A stretch of DNA of 64,000 nucleotides from Lolliginicoccus suaedae (GCF_008312885.1 NZ_VSSO01000001.1:1155876-1219875); one strand, 5' to 3'. Shown: positions 38,679-48,989, counted from the first letter of the stretch. Translations and numbers: made by a program. The notes: generated by a model from the letters alone, not told the origin.

Positions 38679-41147
38679 CTAGCGCACGACCCGCGCCGCA
38701 CGGGGCAGGACGGCACGCACGGCGGCGTCCGCGCGCGACCGCGACTCGGGACCGTTCGGCAGCGCCACGCAGAACACATCATCCACGTAGGCGCCCATCG
38801 TGGCCACCTTCGCCCAGCGGATATCGGCACCGCCCCGCTCGAGCGCTCCGGCGACGCGGGAGAGCAGCCCGAGGCTATCGGCGGACCGCACCTCGAGGAT
38901 TCCCTCGCTCGGGTCCTGCGCTGGCAGCCAGCGGATCACCGGTGGAGCATCGGCATGCTGCGCCGGCACCGCAGCGACCTGGCTACCGAGCACGCCCGTG
39001 CCCGGCGGAGTGATGTCATCGTCAAGAGCATCGCACGAGATGTCGTCCCGGAGCGCGGTGCCTGACGTGGTGCGCTCCCGCTCATCGAGCATCGCCTGGA
39101 TGTCGAGATCGCCGGCGAGGGCGCGGGCAAGCTCCTGCCGCAGGAATCCCGCATCGGGCGGGCTGCCGAATTTCGGCGACACCATGAACACGTTGAGCGC
39201 GGCGCCATCCTGCCCGGCCACCGAGGCGGCGTGCACGCGCAGCGAGTGCAGTGTCAGCAGCCCAGCGGCCTTCGCGAGCAGGCCTGGCGCGTCAGGGCCG
39301 GTGATCGCGAGCTCGTACATGTGGTTGCGGTCGGTCGGGCGCAGCGAGACCCGCAGGGCGACCCGGCCGTCCGCGGAGGGCTCGAGACGATCAAGGAGCT
39401 CGGGCTGCACCGGATCGGGAGCAGGCAGCTCGTCACCGTCCATGGCGTGCTCGCAGCGCCGCACGAGCTCACTGATCAGCGTTGCCTTCCACTCCCCCCA
39501 CACACCGGGACCGGTAGCGAGGGAGTCAGCCTCGGCGAGGGCATGGAGCAGCTCGAGCAGCACCCGGGAGCCGCCGAGCGTCTCGGCCACGAAGCGCGCC
39601 ACATCGGGATCAGTGACGTCGCGGCGGGTCGCGGTATGGGGCAGCAGCAGGTGGTGTCGCACCATGGCGCGCAGGATCGCGATGTCAGCCCGGGGCAGGC
39701 CCATGCGATTGCCGATGTGCTCGGCGATGTCGGCGCCGACGATGCTGTGGTCGCCACCCCTGCCCTTGCCGAGGTCATGCAGCAGCGCGCCAAGCAGCAG
39801 CAGATCGGGCCGCGAGACCCGAGTCGTCAGCGCATCGGCGTAGGCGACGGTCTCCACGAGGTGACGGTCCACCGTCCAGGTGTGGATGGCATCACGCGGG
39901 GGCAGATCGCGCACCGCGCCCCATTCCGGCAGGATCCTGCCCCACAGCCCGGTCCGGTCGAGCGCCTCGATGACGGGAACCATCGCGCGGCCGGAGCCGA
40001 GCAGCACGAGCAGGTCATGCACGGCTTCCTTCGGCCAGGGCGCCTTGAGCTCGGGGGCTGTCTCCGACAAGCGCGCAAGGGTGCCCGCGGAAAGGGGGAA
40101 ACCACTCGTGGCCGACGCGGCGGCAGCACGCAGCACCAGTGCCGGGTCGCGCTGGGGGCGAGCATCGCGGGCGAGCACCGCCTCGCCCGACTGCTCGACC
40201 ACCCCTTCATCGAGGGGATGGCGCGACGGTGATCTTCGCAGGCCACCGAGCATTCCCTTCGGCAAGGCGTTGCGGGCGGTGCGGATACCGGTCTCGGTGG
40301 CGAAGCTGATGGTGCGGGCACAGTCGCTGAGGGTGCGCGCGAGATCGAACCGGTCACCGATGCCGAGCGCCGCGGCCACCTCGTCGGCGTCCTGGGCGCG
40401 CAGCTGATCACGGGCACGCCCCGCGACACGATGCTGCTCGGTACGGATGTCGAGGAGCTTGCGGTGCGCCTCGTGGACTCCACCGCGCGGGTCATCGCTG
40501 CGGATGCTCGGGGCGACGTTGGTCAGCTGCGCCACCGAGAGGGCGTGCAGCAGCTGGATATCGCGCAGGCCACCGCGGCCATTCTTGAGGTCCGGCTCGG
40601 CACGGTGGGCGATCTCCCCGTGGCGCTGCCACCGCTGCTCGGCCTGCTCGATCAGTTCGCCGAAGCGGCCGCGGATGCTCGAGCGCCACTGGTTGCGAAC
40701 ACCGTCGGACAGTTGCTTGCTCAGTTCGGGATCGCCCACGATGTGCCGCCCCTCGAGCATGCCGAGCAGCGCGGTCATGTCCTTGCTGGCCACCTCGATC
40801 GCCTGCGGCACGGTGCGAACGCTGTGGTCGAGCTTGATGTGCGCGTCCCACAGCGGGTACCACAGGCTGTCCGCCACGGTGGAGACCGTCGCGGGGTCGG
40901 CATCCTCATGCAGCAGGATCAGGTCCAGGTCGGAATAGGGCAGCATCTCGCGCCGTCCCAGCCCGCCGACGGCGACGACCGCGAACCCGCTGTCGGGGGT
41001 GATCCCCAGCTCGGCTCCCTTGGTATGCAGCCAGATCTCGTACAGGTCGACGAAAACATCGCGCACAGCAGGCGCGTCGAGCTTCGCTGTCGCTTCGATC
41101 AGTTGCTTCCGGGCCCGGGCGAGGTCAGCGGATGGCGCGGTGGTCAC
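38679..41147 (-). CDS. glnD: [protein-PII] nucleotidyltransferase GlnD
   Basis: GlnD modifies the PII protein at low nitrogen and reverses it at high glutamine; in actinobacteria it adenylylates GlnK. The 822-aa protein has the nucleotidyltransferase motif GGLGRREMLPYSDLDL near residue 62, an HD domain (LLHDLGKGRGGDHS near 462) and two C-terminal ACT regions that sense glutamine. All catalytic residues look intact. It follows glnB, with a strong hairpin in the 81-bp gap that may limit readthrough. The ~30-residue Pro/Asp-rich linker between the ACT domains looks disordered. Confidence 0.94.
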   Translation of the reverse strand: MTTAPSADLARARKQLIEATAKLDAPAVRDVFVDLYEIWLHTKGAELGITPDSGFAVVAVGGLGRREMLPYSDLDLILLHEDADPATVSTVADSLWYPLWDAHIKLDHSVRTVPQAIEVASKDMTALLGMLEGRHIVGDPELSKQLSDGVRNQWRSSIRGRFGELIEQAEQRWQRHGEIAHRAEPDLKNGRGGLRDIQLLHALSVAQLTNVAPSIRSDDPRGGVHEAHRKLLDIRTEQHRVAGRARDQLRAQDADEVAAALGIGDRFDLARTLSDCARTISFATETGIRTARNALPKGMLGGLRRSPSRHPLDEGVVEQSGEAVLARDARPQRDPALVLRAAAASATSGFPLSAGTLARLSETAPELKAPWPKEAVHDLLVLLGSGRAMVPVIEALDRTGLWGRILPEWGAVRDLPPRDAIHTWTVDRHLVETVAYADALTTRVSRPDLLLLGALLHDLGKGRGGDHSIVGADIAEHIGNRMGLPRADIAILRAMVRHHLLLPHTATRRDVTDPDVARFVAETLGGSRVLLELLHALAEADSLATGPGVWGEWKATLISELVRRCEHAMDGDELPAPDPVQPELLDRLEPSADGRVALRVSLRPTDRNHMYELAITGPDAPGLLAKAAGLLTLHSLRVHAASVAGQDGAALNVFMVSPKFGSPPDAGFLRQELARALAGDLDIQAMLDERERTTSGTALRDDISCDALDDDITPPGTGVLGSQVAAVPAQHADAPPVIRWLPAQDPSEGILEVRSADSLGLLSRVAGALERGGADIRWAKVATMGAYVDDVFCVALPNGPESRSRADAAVRAVLPRAARVVR

Positions 41148-41171
41148 GGGTGGATCTCCCTTGGAATGGAC

Positions 41172-41212
41172 GTGGCCCCGCTCCCCGCGCTGAATCGCGG
41201 GTGCGGGGCCAC
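41172..41212 (-). terminator. glnB-glnD intercistronic hairpin
   Basis: A perfect 10-bp stem GTGGCCCCGC/GCGGGGCCAC has an inner CCCGCG/CGCGGG helix, 16 bp downstream of glnB. It probably terminates most transcripts, so GlnB would be more abundant than GlnD. Confidence 0.6.
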
Positions 41213-41228
41213 TGGACGTTGGATCGGG

Positions 41229-41675
<447 letters not shown>

Positions 41676-41743
41676 CTACCTCAATTGTGCCTGGATCATG
41701 ATCATTCCTGGGGCCGATCATGGTCCATCGGCGATACGGATCC

Positions 41744-42994
41744 TCAGACGAGGTCGTACGCGGACTCCGCGTGCTCGGTCTCGTCGATGCCGCGGTGCTC
41801 GTCCTCATCGCTGATGCGCCAGCCGAGCGGCTTGAGCAGCAGTGCGATCACGAGGGTGACCACGCCGGCGAAGACAACGGCCACGAGCGCGATGAGCGTC
41901 TGGACGACCAGCTGGCCGATGCCACCGCCGTAGAACAGTCCGGTCTCGGTAGCGAGGAAGCCGATCGCGACGGTGCCCCACAGGCCTGCAACGAGGTGCA
42001 CGCCCACGACATCGAGCGAGTCGTCGTAGCCGAACTTGAACTTCAGGCCGACCGCGAGCGCCGACAGGATGCCAGCGACCGCACCGAGCGCGATGGAACC
42101 GACCGGGCTGATCGAGCCAGCCGCCGGGGTGATCGCGACGAGGCCAGCGACGATGCCGGACGCGGCACCAAGGCTGGTGGCCTTGCCGTCGCGGATCCGC
42201 TCCACGAGCAACCAGCCGAGGATCGCGGCGCAGGTAGCGGTGGTGGTGTTGACCCAGGCGAGGCCAGCCATGCCGTCCGCGGCGTAGGCGGAGCCAGCGT
42301 TGAAGCCGAACCAGCCGAACCACAGCAGAGCTGCACCGAGCATCACGAACGGCAGGTTGTGCGGCCGGAACGCGGTCTTGCCGAAGCCCTTGCGCTTGCC
42401 AACGACCAGGGCGAGCACGAGCGCCGCCACGCCAGCGTTGATGTGGACCACGGTGCCACCGGCGAAGTCGATCGGACCGATGCCGTCGAACATGTCCGCG
42501 AACGGGCCATCATCGGAGAGCAGGCCCCCGCCCCACACCATGTGGGCGAGCGGGAAGAACGATGCCGTGACCCACAGCGCCACGAACGCGAGCCAGGTGC
42601 TGAACTTGACGCGCTCGGCAAGGGCACCGCTGATCAGGGCTACCGTGATGATCGCGAACGTGGCCTGGAAGCCGACGTCGACGATGACGGGCAGGCCATC
42701 GGAGAGGACGAAGCTGCCGTCCTCGTTGTAGATGGTCCCGGCCAGCCCGAACTGCTCGAACGGGTTGCCGAAGATGCCGCCGATGCTCTCCGATGCATAG
42801 GACATCGACCAGCCCCACAGCACGTAGATGACACCAACGACACCGAGGGTGCCGAACGACATCATCATCATGTTGAGAACTGACTTCTCACGGGACATGC
42901 CGCCATAGAAGAACGCGAGGCCCGGGGTCATCAGCAGCACCAATGATGCGGACACCAGCATCCATGCGGTGGTGCCGTAATTGATCTCGTCCAC
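41744..42994 (-). CDS. amtB: ammonium transporter
   Basis: The 416-aa Amt/Rh channel protein has eleven predicted transmembrane helices. The conserved pore histidines are in VVHINAGVAA near residue 155 and GVHLVAGLWG near 335. The signature LWFGWFGFNAGS is present. It lacks a signal peptide, and the first helix begins at MLVSASLVLLM. The GTG start is preceded by AGGAGGAGG. It heads the amtB-glnB-glnD set typical for PII signalling. Upstream lies a GlnR-like element. Confidence 0.95.
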   Translation of the reverse strand: MDEINYGTTAWMLVSASLVLLMTPGLAFFYGGMSREKSVLNMMMMSFGTLGVVGVIYVLWGWSMSYASESIGGIFGNPFEQFGLAGTIYNEDGSFVLSDGLPVIVDVGFQATFAIITVALISGALAERVKFSTWLAFVALWVTASFFPLAHMVWGGGLLSDDGPFADMFDGIGPIDFAGGTVVHINAGVAALVLALVVGKRKGFGKTAFRPHNLPFVMLGAALLWFGWFGFNAGSAYAADGMAGLAWVNTTTATCAAILGWLLVERIRDGKATSLGAASGIVAGLVAITPAAGSISPVGSIALGAVAGILSALAVGLKFKFGYDDSLDVVGVHLVAGLWGTVAIGFLATETGLFYGGGIGQLVVQTLIALVAVVFAGVVTLVIALLLKPLGWRISDEDEHRGIDETEHAESAYDLV

Positions 42995-43077
42995 CTAAAT
43001 CCTCCTCCTGGCGTACCGGTCTGTACGCCGCCTGAGCTGATACTGCTGATGCGTTGTTTCCGCTGGGACGCTGACAT

Positions 43078-43093
43078 GTTTCCCTCGCGTGAA
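43078..43093 (-). promoter_or_regulatory. GlnR-like half box upstream of amtB
   Basis: On the minus strand, TTCAC-N6-GAAAC fits the actinobacterial GlnR pattern (G/T)TNAC-N6-GNAAC. It lies 84 bp before the amtB start. Only one clear box is seen rather than the usual tandem sites, so this is tentative. Confidence 0.35.
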
Positions 43094-43146
43094 CGAACGC
43101 CGGATTTGTGTTACCCCCGCGTTGCACCTGGGGTTATTCGCCCGAA

Positions 43147-44460
43147 TTACTCCGGTAGCGGTAGCGCCGAGACCGGCGAATCGCTGTGTTCCGGATCACC
43201 CTGCGGGGCAACGTCACCCGCTAGCTCTGCGTCATTCGGCGCGGGGGCGCTCTCTCCCTCCGGGCCAGCCTCCGGGGCCTGCGGTGGCTCAGGCTGCGGC
43301 TGCGGCTGCGGGATCACGGGGCTGCCCACGCCAAGCCAGCCCGCCACCGCGCGACTGCTCCCGTCCGCCCCCATCCCGGGGCTGCACACTGCATCGAGCA
43401 GCGCCGGGCAATCGCCTGGCGGCGCCACTCCACCGACCACGCCCTGCCCGGCCCAATGCACGCCGCTGCCGCGGTTGAGCAGCATCGCAGACGAGCCGCC
43501 GCTGTCGAGCTGCACCCCCATCGTCGCGCCCAGGCCACGCAGCAGGTCCCGCAGCTCCGACTGCGTCAAGCCGCTCTCCCGATCCATCGACGACCCCGCC
43601 TGCACGAAGAACAGCCGATCGAGCGCGGGGCTATAGGCCACCGCGCTGCGCGCCGCCCGCACCCCGTCCGGCGCATCCACAGCACCACTCGGATGCAGCA
43701 GCGACAGCCCCGAGAACGCCGTCACGACCCGGCCCGCTCCATGGAGATCCGCCAAGCGGGACTCGGCCTCGGCATTGTCGAACGGAGACGGCGCGACGAT
43801 CATCTCGATAGAGCTCGCCGCAGTGCCATCGCCACTGATGATGAATGTCGCGAGCCGCCCCCAGCCCTGCTCCAGCTCGCCCGTCAACCCTTTCGGGCCC
43901 GAATAGAACTCCGTCCCCGCCGCGGCGCCCGCGCCCTGGAGCTGAGCGGAATTGTCGAAGTACACGCCGAACGGGACGCTGCAGCCAGACTCCCGCCACG
44001 TGGCACCACTCACTTGCGGTCGCACATCGAAGAAGTTCGTATTGATCAGGATGGCCGGGCGCTGCAGCACCTCCCACGCCTCGCCCGCCTCCAGCAGCTC
44101 CATGGACTGCGCCGTGCCGTCGGAAGTGGCCGCGCCCGGAGTGCTCTCGCACCGCCCCGACTCCCCCGGTGCCTCGGTGAGCAGACGCCCCGTGATCGTG
44201 CGGCTCGCGTTCGGCACCGCCACGATGCGCGCATCCCGCGGCGACGAGTACCAGGTGCGATCCTCCCGCTGCAACGGCATCGGAGCGTCCGGGCCAGTCT
44301 GGTAGGCCAGCACGCTGCCCGCCGCCGCATCCACTGCTTGGTTCCACAGCACTCGGGCGTGGTTCGACCCAGCGCCATCCTGGGCACCGGCCACAGGGGC
44401 AAGCGAGACCGACACGCACGCTATTGCCGCGGCGACAGAAAAGCAGAACCGGGAACGCAT
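43147..44460 (-). CDS. secreted phosphodiester glycosidase (NAGPA) family protein
   Basis: The 437-aa protein starts with a signal peptide (FCFSVAAAIACVSVSLAPVAGA). The mature part has the NAGPA domain: NTNFFDVRPQVSG near 140, GLGATMGVQLDSGGSSAMLL near 340 and an LNRGSG segment. The C-terminal ~70 residues are Pro/Gln/Glu-rich. In animals the family cleaves GlcNAc phosphodiesters; bacterial members are implicated in cell-surface glycopolymer turnover, which is only an inference here. The ATG has GGAGG upstream. It sits between amtB and ftsY. Confidence 0.78.
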   Translation of the reverse strand: MRSRFCFSVAAAIACVSVSLAPVAGAQDGAGSNHARVLWNQAVDAAAGSVLAYQTGPDAPMPLQREDRTWYSSPRDARIVAVPNASRTITGRLLTEAPGESGRCESTPGAATSDGTAQSMELLEAGEAWEVLQRPAILINTNFFDVRPQVSGATWRESGCSVPFGVYFDNSAQLQGAGAAAGTEFYSGPKGLTGELEQGWGRLATFIISGDGTAASSIEMIVAPSPFDNAEAESRLADLHGAGRVVTAFSGLSLLHPSGAVDAPDGVRAARSAVAYSPALDRLFFVQAGSSMDRESGLTQSELRDLLRGLGATMGVQLDSGGSSAMLLNRGSGVHWAGQGVVGGVAPPGDCPALLDAVCSPGMGADGSSRAVAGWLGVGSPVIPQPQPQPEPPQAPEAGPEGESAPAPNDAELAGDVAPQGDPEHSDSPVSALPLPE

Positions 44461-44589
44461 GGTCCACCTCCGACAGGGCTGCGCTCGGGAAACAACCTCT
44501 TCCCGCACCCTGCCCCCTGGAGGCCCGGGCCGTCGACAACGACCCAGCATGCGCGCCCGGTTCGACGCGGAAGCGTTATGGCAGCGACA

Positions 44590-46059
44590 TCACAGCAAAG
44601 CGTTGACGAAGGCCTCCGGCTCGAAGGGCGCCAGATCATCCGCGCCCTCGCCGAGCCCCACGAGCTTCACCGGAACGCCGAGCTGATGCTGCACCTGGAA
44701 CACGATGCCACCCTTCGCGGTGCCGTCGAGCTTCGTCAGGACCACCCCGGTGATGTCCACGACCTCGGAGAACACCTTCGCCTGGTTCAGGCCGTTCTGC
44801 CCCACGGTCGCATCGAGCACCAGCAGGACCTCATCGACCTTGGCGCGCTTCTCCACGACCCGCTTGACCTTGCCCAGCTCATCCATCAAGCCCGTCTTGG
44901 TGTGCAGGCGGCCCGCCGTATCGATCAGCACCACGTCCACCCCGGCCTCGATGCCTCGAGAGACAGCGTCGAACGCCACCGACGCCGGATCAGCGGCCTC
45001 CTTGCCACGCACCGTCTCCGCGCCCACGCGCTCGCCCCACGTCTGCAACTGATCGGCCGCAGCGGCACGGAACGTATCCGCGGCACCCAGCAGCACGCGG
45101 CGGCCATCCGCCACCAGCACTCGAGCCAGCTTGCCCGTCGTCGTGGTCTTGCCAGTCCCGTTGACACCCACCACCAGCAGCACCGATGGCGCATCCGCAT
45201 GCGGCAGCGCCCGGATCGACCGATCCAGCTCCGGCCGCAACGCCTCCACCAGCACCTCGCGGAGCACCTCGCGGGCCTGCGCCTCGGTGCGCACCGAGCG
45301 CGCCACCATCTGCTCGCGCAGCCGCTCCACGATCATCGTGGTGGTCGCCGACCCCAGATCAGCGATCAACAGGGTGTCCTCGACCTCCTCCCACGAATCC
45401 TCATCGAGATCGCCGCCGCCAAGCAGGCCGAGCAGGCTCTTGCCCACCGCGTTCTGCGAGCGCGACAACCGGCCACGCAGGCGATTCAGGCGGCCCTCGG
45501 TCGGCTCGATCTCCTCCAGGACCGGTGCTTCCTCCACCGGCTCGGTGAGTTCCTCGGCAAGCTCGGGCTCTGGTTCCGGCTCGGGCTCGGCGGTCTCAGT
45601 TTCCGGAGCCTCGGTCTCGGTCTCGGTCTCGGGGGCCGAAATCTCGGGGGCCTCGGTCTCGGCAGGCAGTTCCACATCAACGATCGGCTTGCGCGGAGCA
45701 TCACGCGGCACCGACGCATCATCACCAACTCGCGGCTGGTCCTCGTCATCAGTGCGCTCCCCCGGCTGCACCGGCGGCTCCACCACCTGCGGCCCGCCAG
45801 CCGGAGCAGGAGGCTCCTTCGGCGCCGGCTTCTTCGCCGGAGGCTCCTTGCTCGGGGGCTCCTTCAGGGCAGTCGATGAGCCCTCGCTGAAGCTGAACCC
45901 ACCCCGCGCCTGGTAGCCACCAGACTGGTCCTTCTTCTCCAGCTCCGGCGGCGGGGTCAACCGGATCTGTCGACGCTTGTACAGCACGGTTCCCGCGACC
46001 AGCAGCACAAGAATGATCGCTGCGATCGCGGCTATGGCAATCCAAAGTTCGGTGGTCAC
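44590..46059 (-). CDS. ftsY: SRP receptor FtsY
   Basis: This SRP receptor GTPase docks Ffh-ribosome complexes at the membrane. The 489-aa protein starts with a transmembrane helix (IAIAAIAAIILVLLVAGTVL), then a ~145-residue acidic Pro/Glu/Thr-rich linker with runs of Glu-Thr and Glu-Pro. It ends in the NG domain: GVNGTGKTTTTGKLA near 290, DTAGRLHTKTG near 370, TKLDGTAKGG near 430. An N-terminal helix is typical of actinobacterial FtsY. The GTG start is chosen at VTTELW because it gives that topology; the upstream ribosome binding site is weak. The usual upstream partner smc is absent here. Confidence 0.94.
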   Translation of the reverse strand: MTTELWIAIAAIAAIILVLLVAGTVLYKRRQIRLTPPPELEKKDQSGGYQARGGFSFSEGSSTALKEPPSKEPPAKKPAPKEPPAPAGGPQVVEPPVQPGERTDDEDQPRVGDDASVPRDAPRKPIVDVELPAETEAPEISAPETETETEAPETETAEPEPEPEPELAEELTEPVEEAPVLEEIEPTEGRLNRLRGRLSRSQNAVGKSLLGLLGGGDLDEDSWEEVEDTLLIADLGSATTTMIVERLREQMVARSVRTEAQAREVLREVLVEALRPELDRSIRALPHADAPSVLLVVGVNGTGKTTTTGKLARVLVADGRRVLLGAADTFRAAAADQLQTWGERVGAETVRGKEAADPASVAFDAVSRGIEAGVDVVLIDTAGRLHTKTGLMDELGKVKRVVEKRAKVDEVLLVLDATVGQNGLNQAKVFSEVVDITGVVLTKLDGTAKGGIVFQVQHQLGVPVKLVGLGEGADDLAPFEPEAFVNALL

Positions 46060-46129
46060 CCCGGCAGTATTCCAAACACACCCGCCAACCGCCGAAACCC
46101 CACCATCGCGGGCGCTTCCCGATGAAGCG

Positions 46130-46176
46130 GATCGTGAAGATCTGGCCACGTGGGAGGTGGCTGGATCTTCACGATC
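46130..46176. terminator. inverted repeat between cupin and ftsY
   Basis: Perfect 13-bp arms GATCGTGAAGATC and GATCTTCACGATC, with a pairable CCAC/GTGG inside, lie just past the cupin stop. It may terminate the cupin transcript or act as a protein-binding palindrome before ftsY. Confidence 0.5.
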
Positions 46177-46186
46177 GGGCGGGGAG

Positions 46187-46519
46187 CTACTCCCTGGGCA
46201 GCAGCATCGTCACGGTCAACCGCCCGCCCCTCGGCGCTGCGACCGAATGCCGCACCATCGCCGCGAGGTGCACCACGACGCCTGGTCGCAGCCGCACGAC
46301 CTCCTCCGGCAGGGTGAGCTCGAGATCGCCTTCAATGCCGTGGATGAGCACGGGATGCCGGGCCGCATGCTCCCTCAGCTCCTGGCCCGGCGAGAATGCA
46401 AACGCCACGACCTTCGCCCGGCTTGCCTCCAGGACCACGCCCGCGCCAGGTCCCGAGCCGCGCGGCACCGCTGCTCCTATCGCGTCCCCAACGATCGTCT
46501 CTCGAGGCTCCGCGGCCAT
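46187..46519 (-). CDS. cupin-domain protein
   Basis: This 110-aa protein has a single cupin barrel. Motif 1-like residues (SPGQELREHAARHP) and the GDLELTLPEE strand, then RHSVAAPRGGRL, match a small RmlC-like cupin. Two His positions could bind a metal. The function is unknown. The ATG is chosen because GAAGGGAG precedes it; a GTG ten codons upstream is an alternative. It lies between tRNA-Pro and ftsY. Confidence 0.65.
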   Translation of the reverse strand: MAAEPRETIVGDAIGAAVPRGSGPGAGVVLEASRAKVVAFAFSPGQELREHAARHPVLIHGIEGDLELTLPEEVVRLRPGVVVHLAAMVRHSVAAPRGGRLTVTMLLPRE

Positions 46520-46593
46520 CGCGCTGCTCCCTTCGGTTGCTGCGCTCACCGTACCCGCGGTCCTGTGCAGCGCCGCAAGCCCCCGGACAGCAA

Positions 46594-46630
46594 GAAACCC
46601 CAGGCCAGAGGGTATCTGACCTGGGGTTTC
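46594..46630 (-). terminator. terminator after tRNA-Pro
   Basis: An 11-bp stem GAAACCCCAGG/CCTGGGGTTTC with a GC-flanked loop sits 5 bp beyond the tRNA 3' end. The run of T in the 3' arm fits intrinsic termination. Confidence 0.75.
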
Positions 46631-46635
46631 CTATG

Positions 46636-46709
<74 letters not shown>

Positions 46710-46752
46710 CCGCTGACTTTCGAGCTGGTGGGCTCGCTGTCAGCTCAGCCAG

Positions 46753-46781
46753 AGTACAACACCGGATACCGCTGGTGCCAA
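46753..46781 (-). promoter_or_regulatory. putative tRNA-Pro promoter
   Basis: On the minus strand, TTGGCA and TGTACT are separated by 17 bp, about 44 bp before the tRNA 5' end. Five of six -35 and four of six -10 positions match the housekeeping sigma consensus. Confidence 0.45.
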
Positions 46782-46881
46782 TCGCGCTGTGGCCTGGCGT
46801 TTCGCGCGTGTGCATGTCGCCCAGCCAGCAGCTGGCCGGACCGCGACGGAGCCTCAAGCACCGCCGCGGTCGGCCTGTGCC

Positions 46882-48309
46882 CTACTTGCGGGCGCGCTTC
46901 TCGCGGACGCGGATGTTGACCCGCACGGGGCTGCCCTCGAAGCCGAAGGATTCGCGGAGCTTGCGCTCGAGGAAGCGCCGGTAGCCTGCCTCGAGGAAGC
47001 CGGTGGTGAACAGCACGAACGTGGGTGGCCGGTTGGTGGCCTGGGTGGCGTAGAGGATCCGGGGCAACCGTCCGCCGCGCATGGGGGGCGGGGTGGCGGA
47101 GGTGGTCTCGCGGAGCCAGTTGTTGAGCCGTCCAGTGGAGACGCGGGTGTCCCACGATTCGAGGGCGGTCTCCATGGCGGGGACGAGCTTCTGCACCGCC
47201 CGCCCGGTGAGGGCGGAGATGTTGACGCGTTGCGCCCACGGGAAGCGGATGAGATCGCGGTCGATCTCCTTGTCGAGCTGGAGGCGGCGCTCCTCCTCGA
47301 CGAGGTCCCACTTGTTGAAGGCGATGACGAGTGCCCGGCCGGTCTCCTCCACCATGGTGAGGATGCGGAGGTCCTGCTCACTGATGGGCTGGGATGCGTC
47401 GATGAGGATGACGACCACTTCCGCGGACTCGATCGCGCCACGGGTGCGCAGCGAGGCGTAGTACTCGGCACCGCTGGCGGTGATGACGCGCTTGCGCAGC
47501 CCTGCGGTATCCACGAAGCGCCAGGTCTTGCCGCCAAGCTCGACGAGGGAGTCGACGGGGTCGACGGTAGTGCCAGCTACGTCGTGGACGACGGAGCGCT
47601 CGTCGCCGGTGAGCTTGTTGAGCAAGCTGGACTTTCCGACGTTCGGCTTGCCGACGAGGGCGATGCGGCGGGGCCCGCCGGTGCGCTGGATGTCCTCGCG
47701 CGGCTTGGTGGGCAAGGTCTCGATGATGAGATCGAGGAGGTCGGCGACACCGCGTCCGTGGGTGGCGCTGATCAGCCGTGGCTCGCCGATACCGAGGCTC
47801 CAGAGAGCCGCCGCGTCGGATTCGAGCTTATTGCTGTCGACCTTGTTGGCCACGAGGATGACGGGGGTCTTGGACCGGCGGAGGATGCGCGATACCGCTT
47901 CGTCGGTGGTAGTGGCTCCGACCGTGGCATCGACGACCACGACGATGAGGTCGGCGGTGCGCATGGCGAGCTCGGCCTGCCGGGACACGGACTGGTGCAG
48001 GCCCTTGGCGGTGGGTTCCCATCCGCCAGTGTCCTGCACGGTGAAGGGGCGACCGCCCCATTCGGCGTCATAGGAGATGCGGTCGCGGGTGACGCCGGGG
48101 ACATCCTCGACGACAGCCTCGCGACGGCCAATGATGCGGTTGACAAGGGTGGACTTGCCGACGTTGGGCCGCCCGACGATGGCGACGACCGCGCGAGGCT
48201 CCTCGCCGACGGGGGTGCCGTCCTCGAGGAGGTCGACCTCCCAGTCGCCCTCGTCGGTCCAGTGCCCGTCGCCGGGGAGGAACAAGGTGCTGTCTGTGGG
48301 CTCGGTCAT
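46882..48309 (-). CDS. der: ribosome-associated GTPase Der (EngA)
   Basis: This tandem-GTPase protein is needed for 50S assembly. The 475-aa protein has two G domains with P-loops GRPNVGKS near residue 46 and GKPNVGKS near 218, DxxG motifs DTGGWE and DTAGLR, and a C-terminal KH-like domain ([18 protein letters not shown]). An ~38-residue acidic N-terminal extension precedes the first domain, as in other actinobacteria. The start overlaps the cmk stop by 4 bp. It is last in the parA-scpA-scpB-rluB-cmk-der series. Confidence 0.96.
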   Translation of the reverse strand: MTEPTDSTLFLPGDGHWTDEGDWEVDLLEDGTPVGEEPRAVVAIVGRPNVGKSTLVNRIIGRREAVVEDVPGVTRDRISYDAEWGGRPFTVQDTGGWEPTAKGLHQSVSRQAELAMRTADLIVVVVDATVGATTTDEAVSRILRRSKTPVILVANKVDSNKLESDAAALWSLGIGEPRLISATHGRGVADLLDLIIETLPTKPREDIQRTGGPRRIALVGKPNVGKSSLLNKLTGDERSVVHDVAGTTVDPVDSLVELGGKTWRFVDTAGLRKRVITASGAEYYASLRTRGAIESAEVVVILIDASQPISEQDLRILTMVEETGRALVIAFNKWDLVEEERRLQLDKEIDRDLIRFPWAQRVNISALTGRAVQKLVPAMETALESWDTRVSTGRLNNWLRETTSATPPPMRGGRLPRILYATQATNRPPTFVLFTTGFLEAGYRRFLERKLRESFGFEGSPVRVNIRVREKRARK

Positions 48310-48989
48310 TCGGTGGTTCCTGTTCGTTCCCGGACGATGCCGAGAAGGTTGTTGACGACGTCGTCGAGGGTGAGCTCGCTCGTGTCGACGACGATGGCGT
48401 CATCGGCGGGCCGCAGCGGGGATATGGCGCGCGTGGAGTCGTACTCGTCGCGGCGCTTCACGTCGGCGAGCACCGCCTCGAACGTGCTGGCGCGCCCCTC
48501 GGCGATGTCCTGGTCGAGGCGGCGCTGCGCGCGGGCCTCGGGAGTGGCGGTGAGGAAGATCTTCACATCGGCATCCGTGAGGACGACGGTGCCGATATCG
48601 CGTCCCTCGACGACGATGCGACCCGGCTCCGCGGCGAGCCTGCGTTGCAGATCGACGAGCTGGTGGCGCACCTCGGGCACGGCCGCGACCGCGGAGACCG
48701 CGGCGGTGACCTCGTTGCCGCGGATGTCGCGGGCCACGTCCTCGCCGCTGAGGAGCACCTGCTCGCTCTCGGGATCATTCCCGATGGCCAGCGGGAGGTT
48801 GGCGGTGATGGTGGCGAGCTCGGCGGGATCGTCGATGTTCGCGGCGGTCCGCAGGGCGTGCAGCGTGGCGATCCGGTACATCGCGCCGGTGTCTAGGTAG
48901 CGGGCGCCGAGCGCCTTGGCTACCTTGCGGGACACGCTGGACTTGCCCGTTCCTGCTGGTCCGTCGATGGCTACGACGAGCTCGCTCAC
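48306..48989 (-). CDS. cmk: cytidylate kinase
   Basis: Cmk phosphorylates CMP and dCMP with ATP. The 227-aa protein has the P-loop [13 protein letters not shown] near residue 8, YLDTGAMYR near 31, GRDIGTVVL near 130 and a lid region with [10 protein letters not shown] near 180. It overlaps rluB and der by 4 bp each, so it is coupled to both. Confidence 0.96.
   Translation of the reverse strand: MSELVVAIDGPAGTGKSSVSRKVAKALGARYLDTGAMYRIATLHALRTAANIDDPAELATITANLPLAIGNDPESEQVLLSGEDVARDIRGNEVTAAVSAVAAVPEVRHQLVDLQRRLAAEPGRIVVEGRDIGTVVLTDADVKIFLTATPEARAQRRLDQDIAEGRASTFEAVLADVKRRDEYDSTRAISPLRPADDAIVVDTSELTLDDVVNNLLGIVRERTGTTE

Noticed and set aside
43456..45879. An 807-codon plus-strand frame opposite the NAGPA-type gene and ftsY
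   Set aside because: It is Arg/His/Leu-rich with no family resemblance and crosses two genes and their gap.
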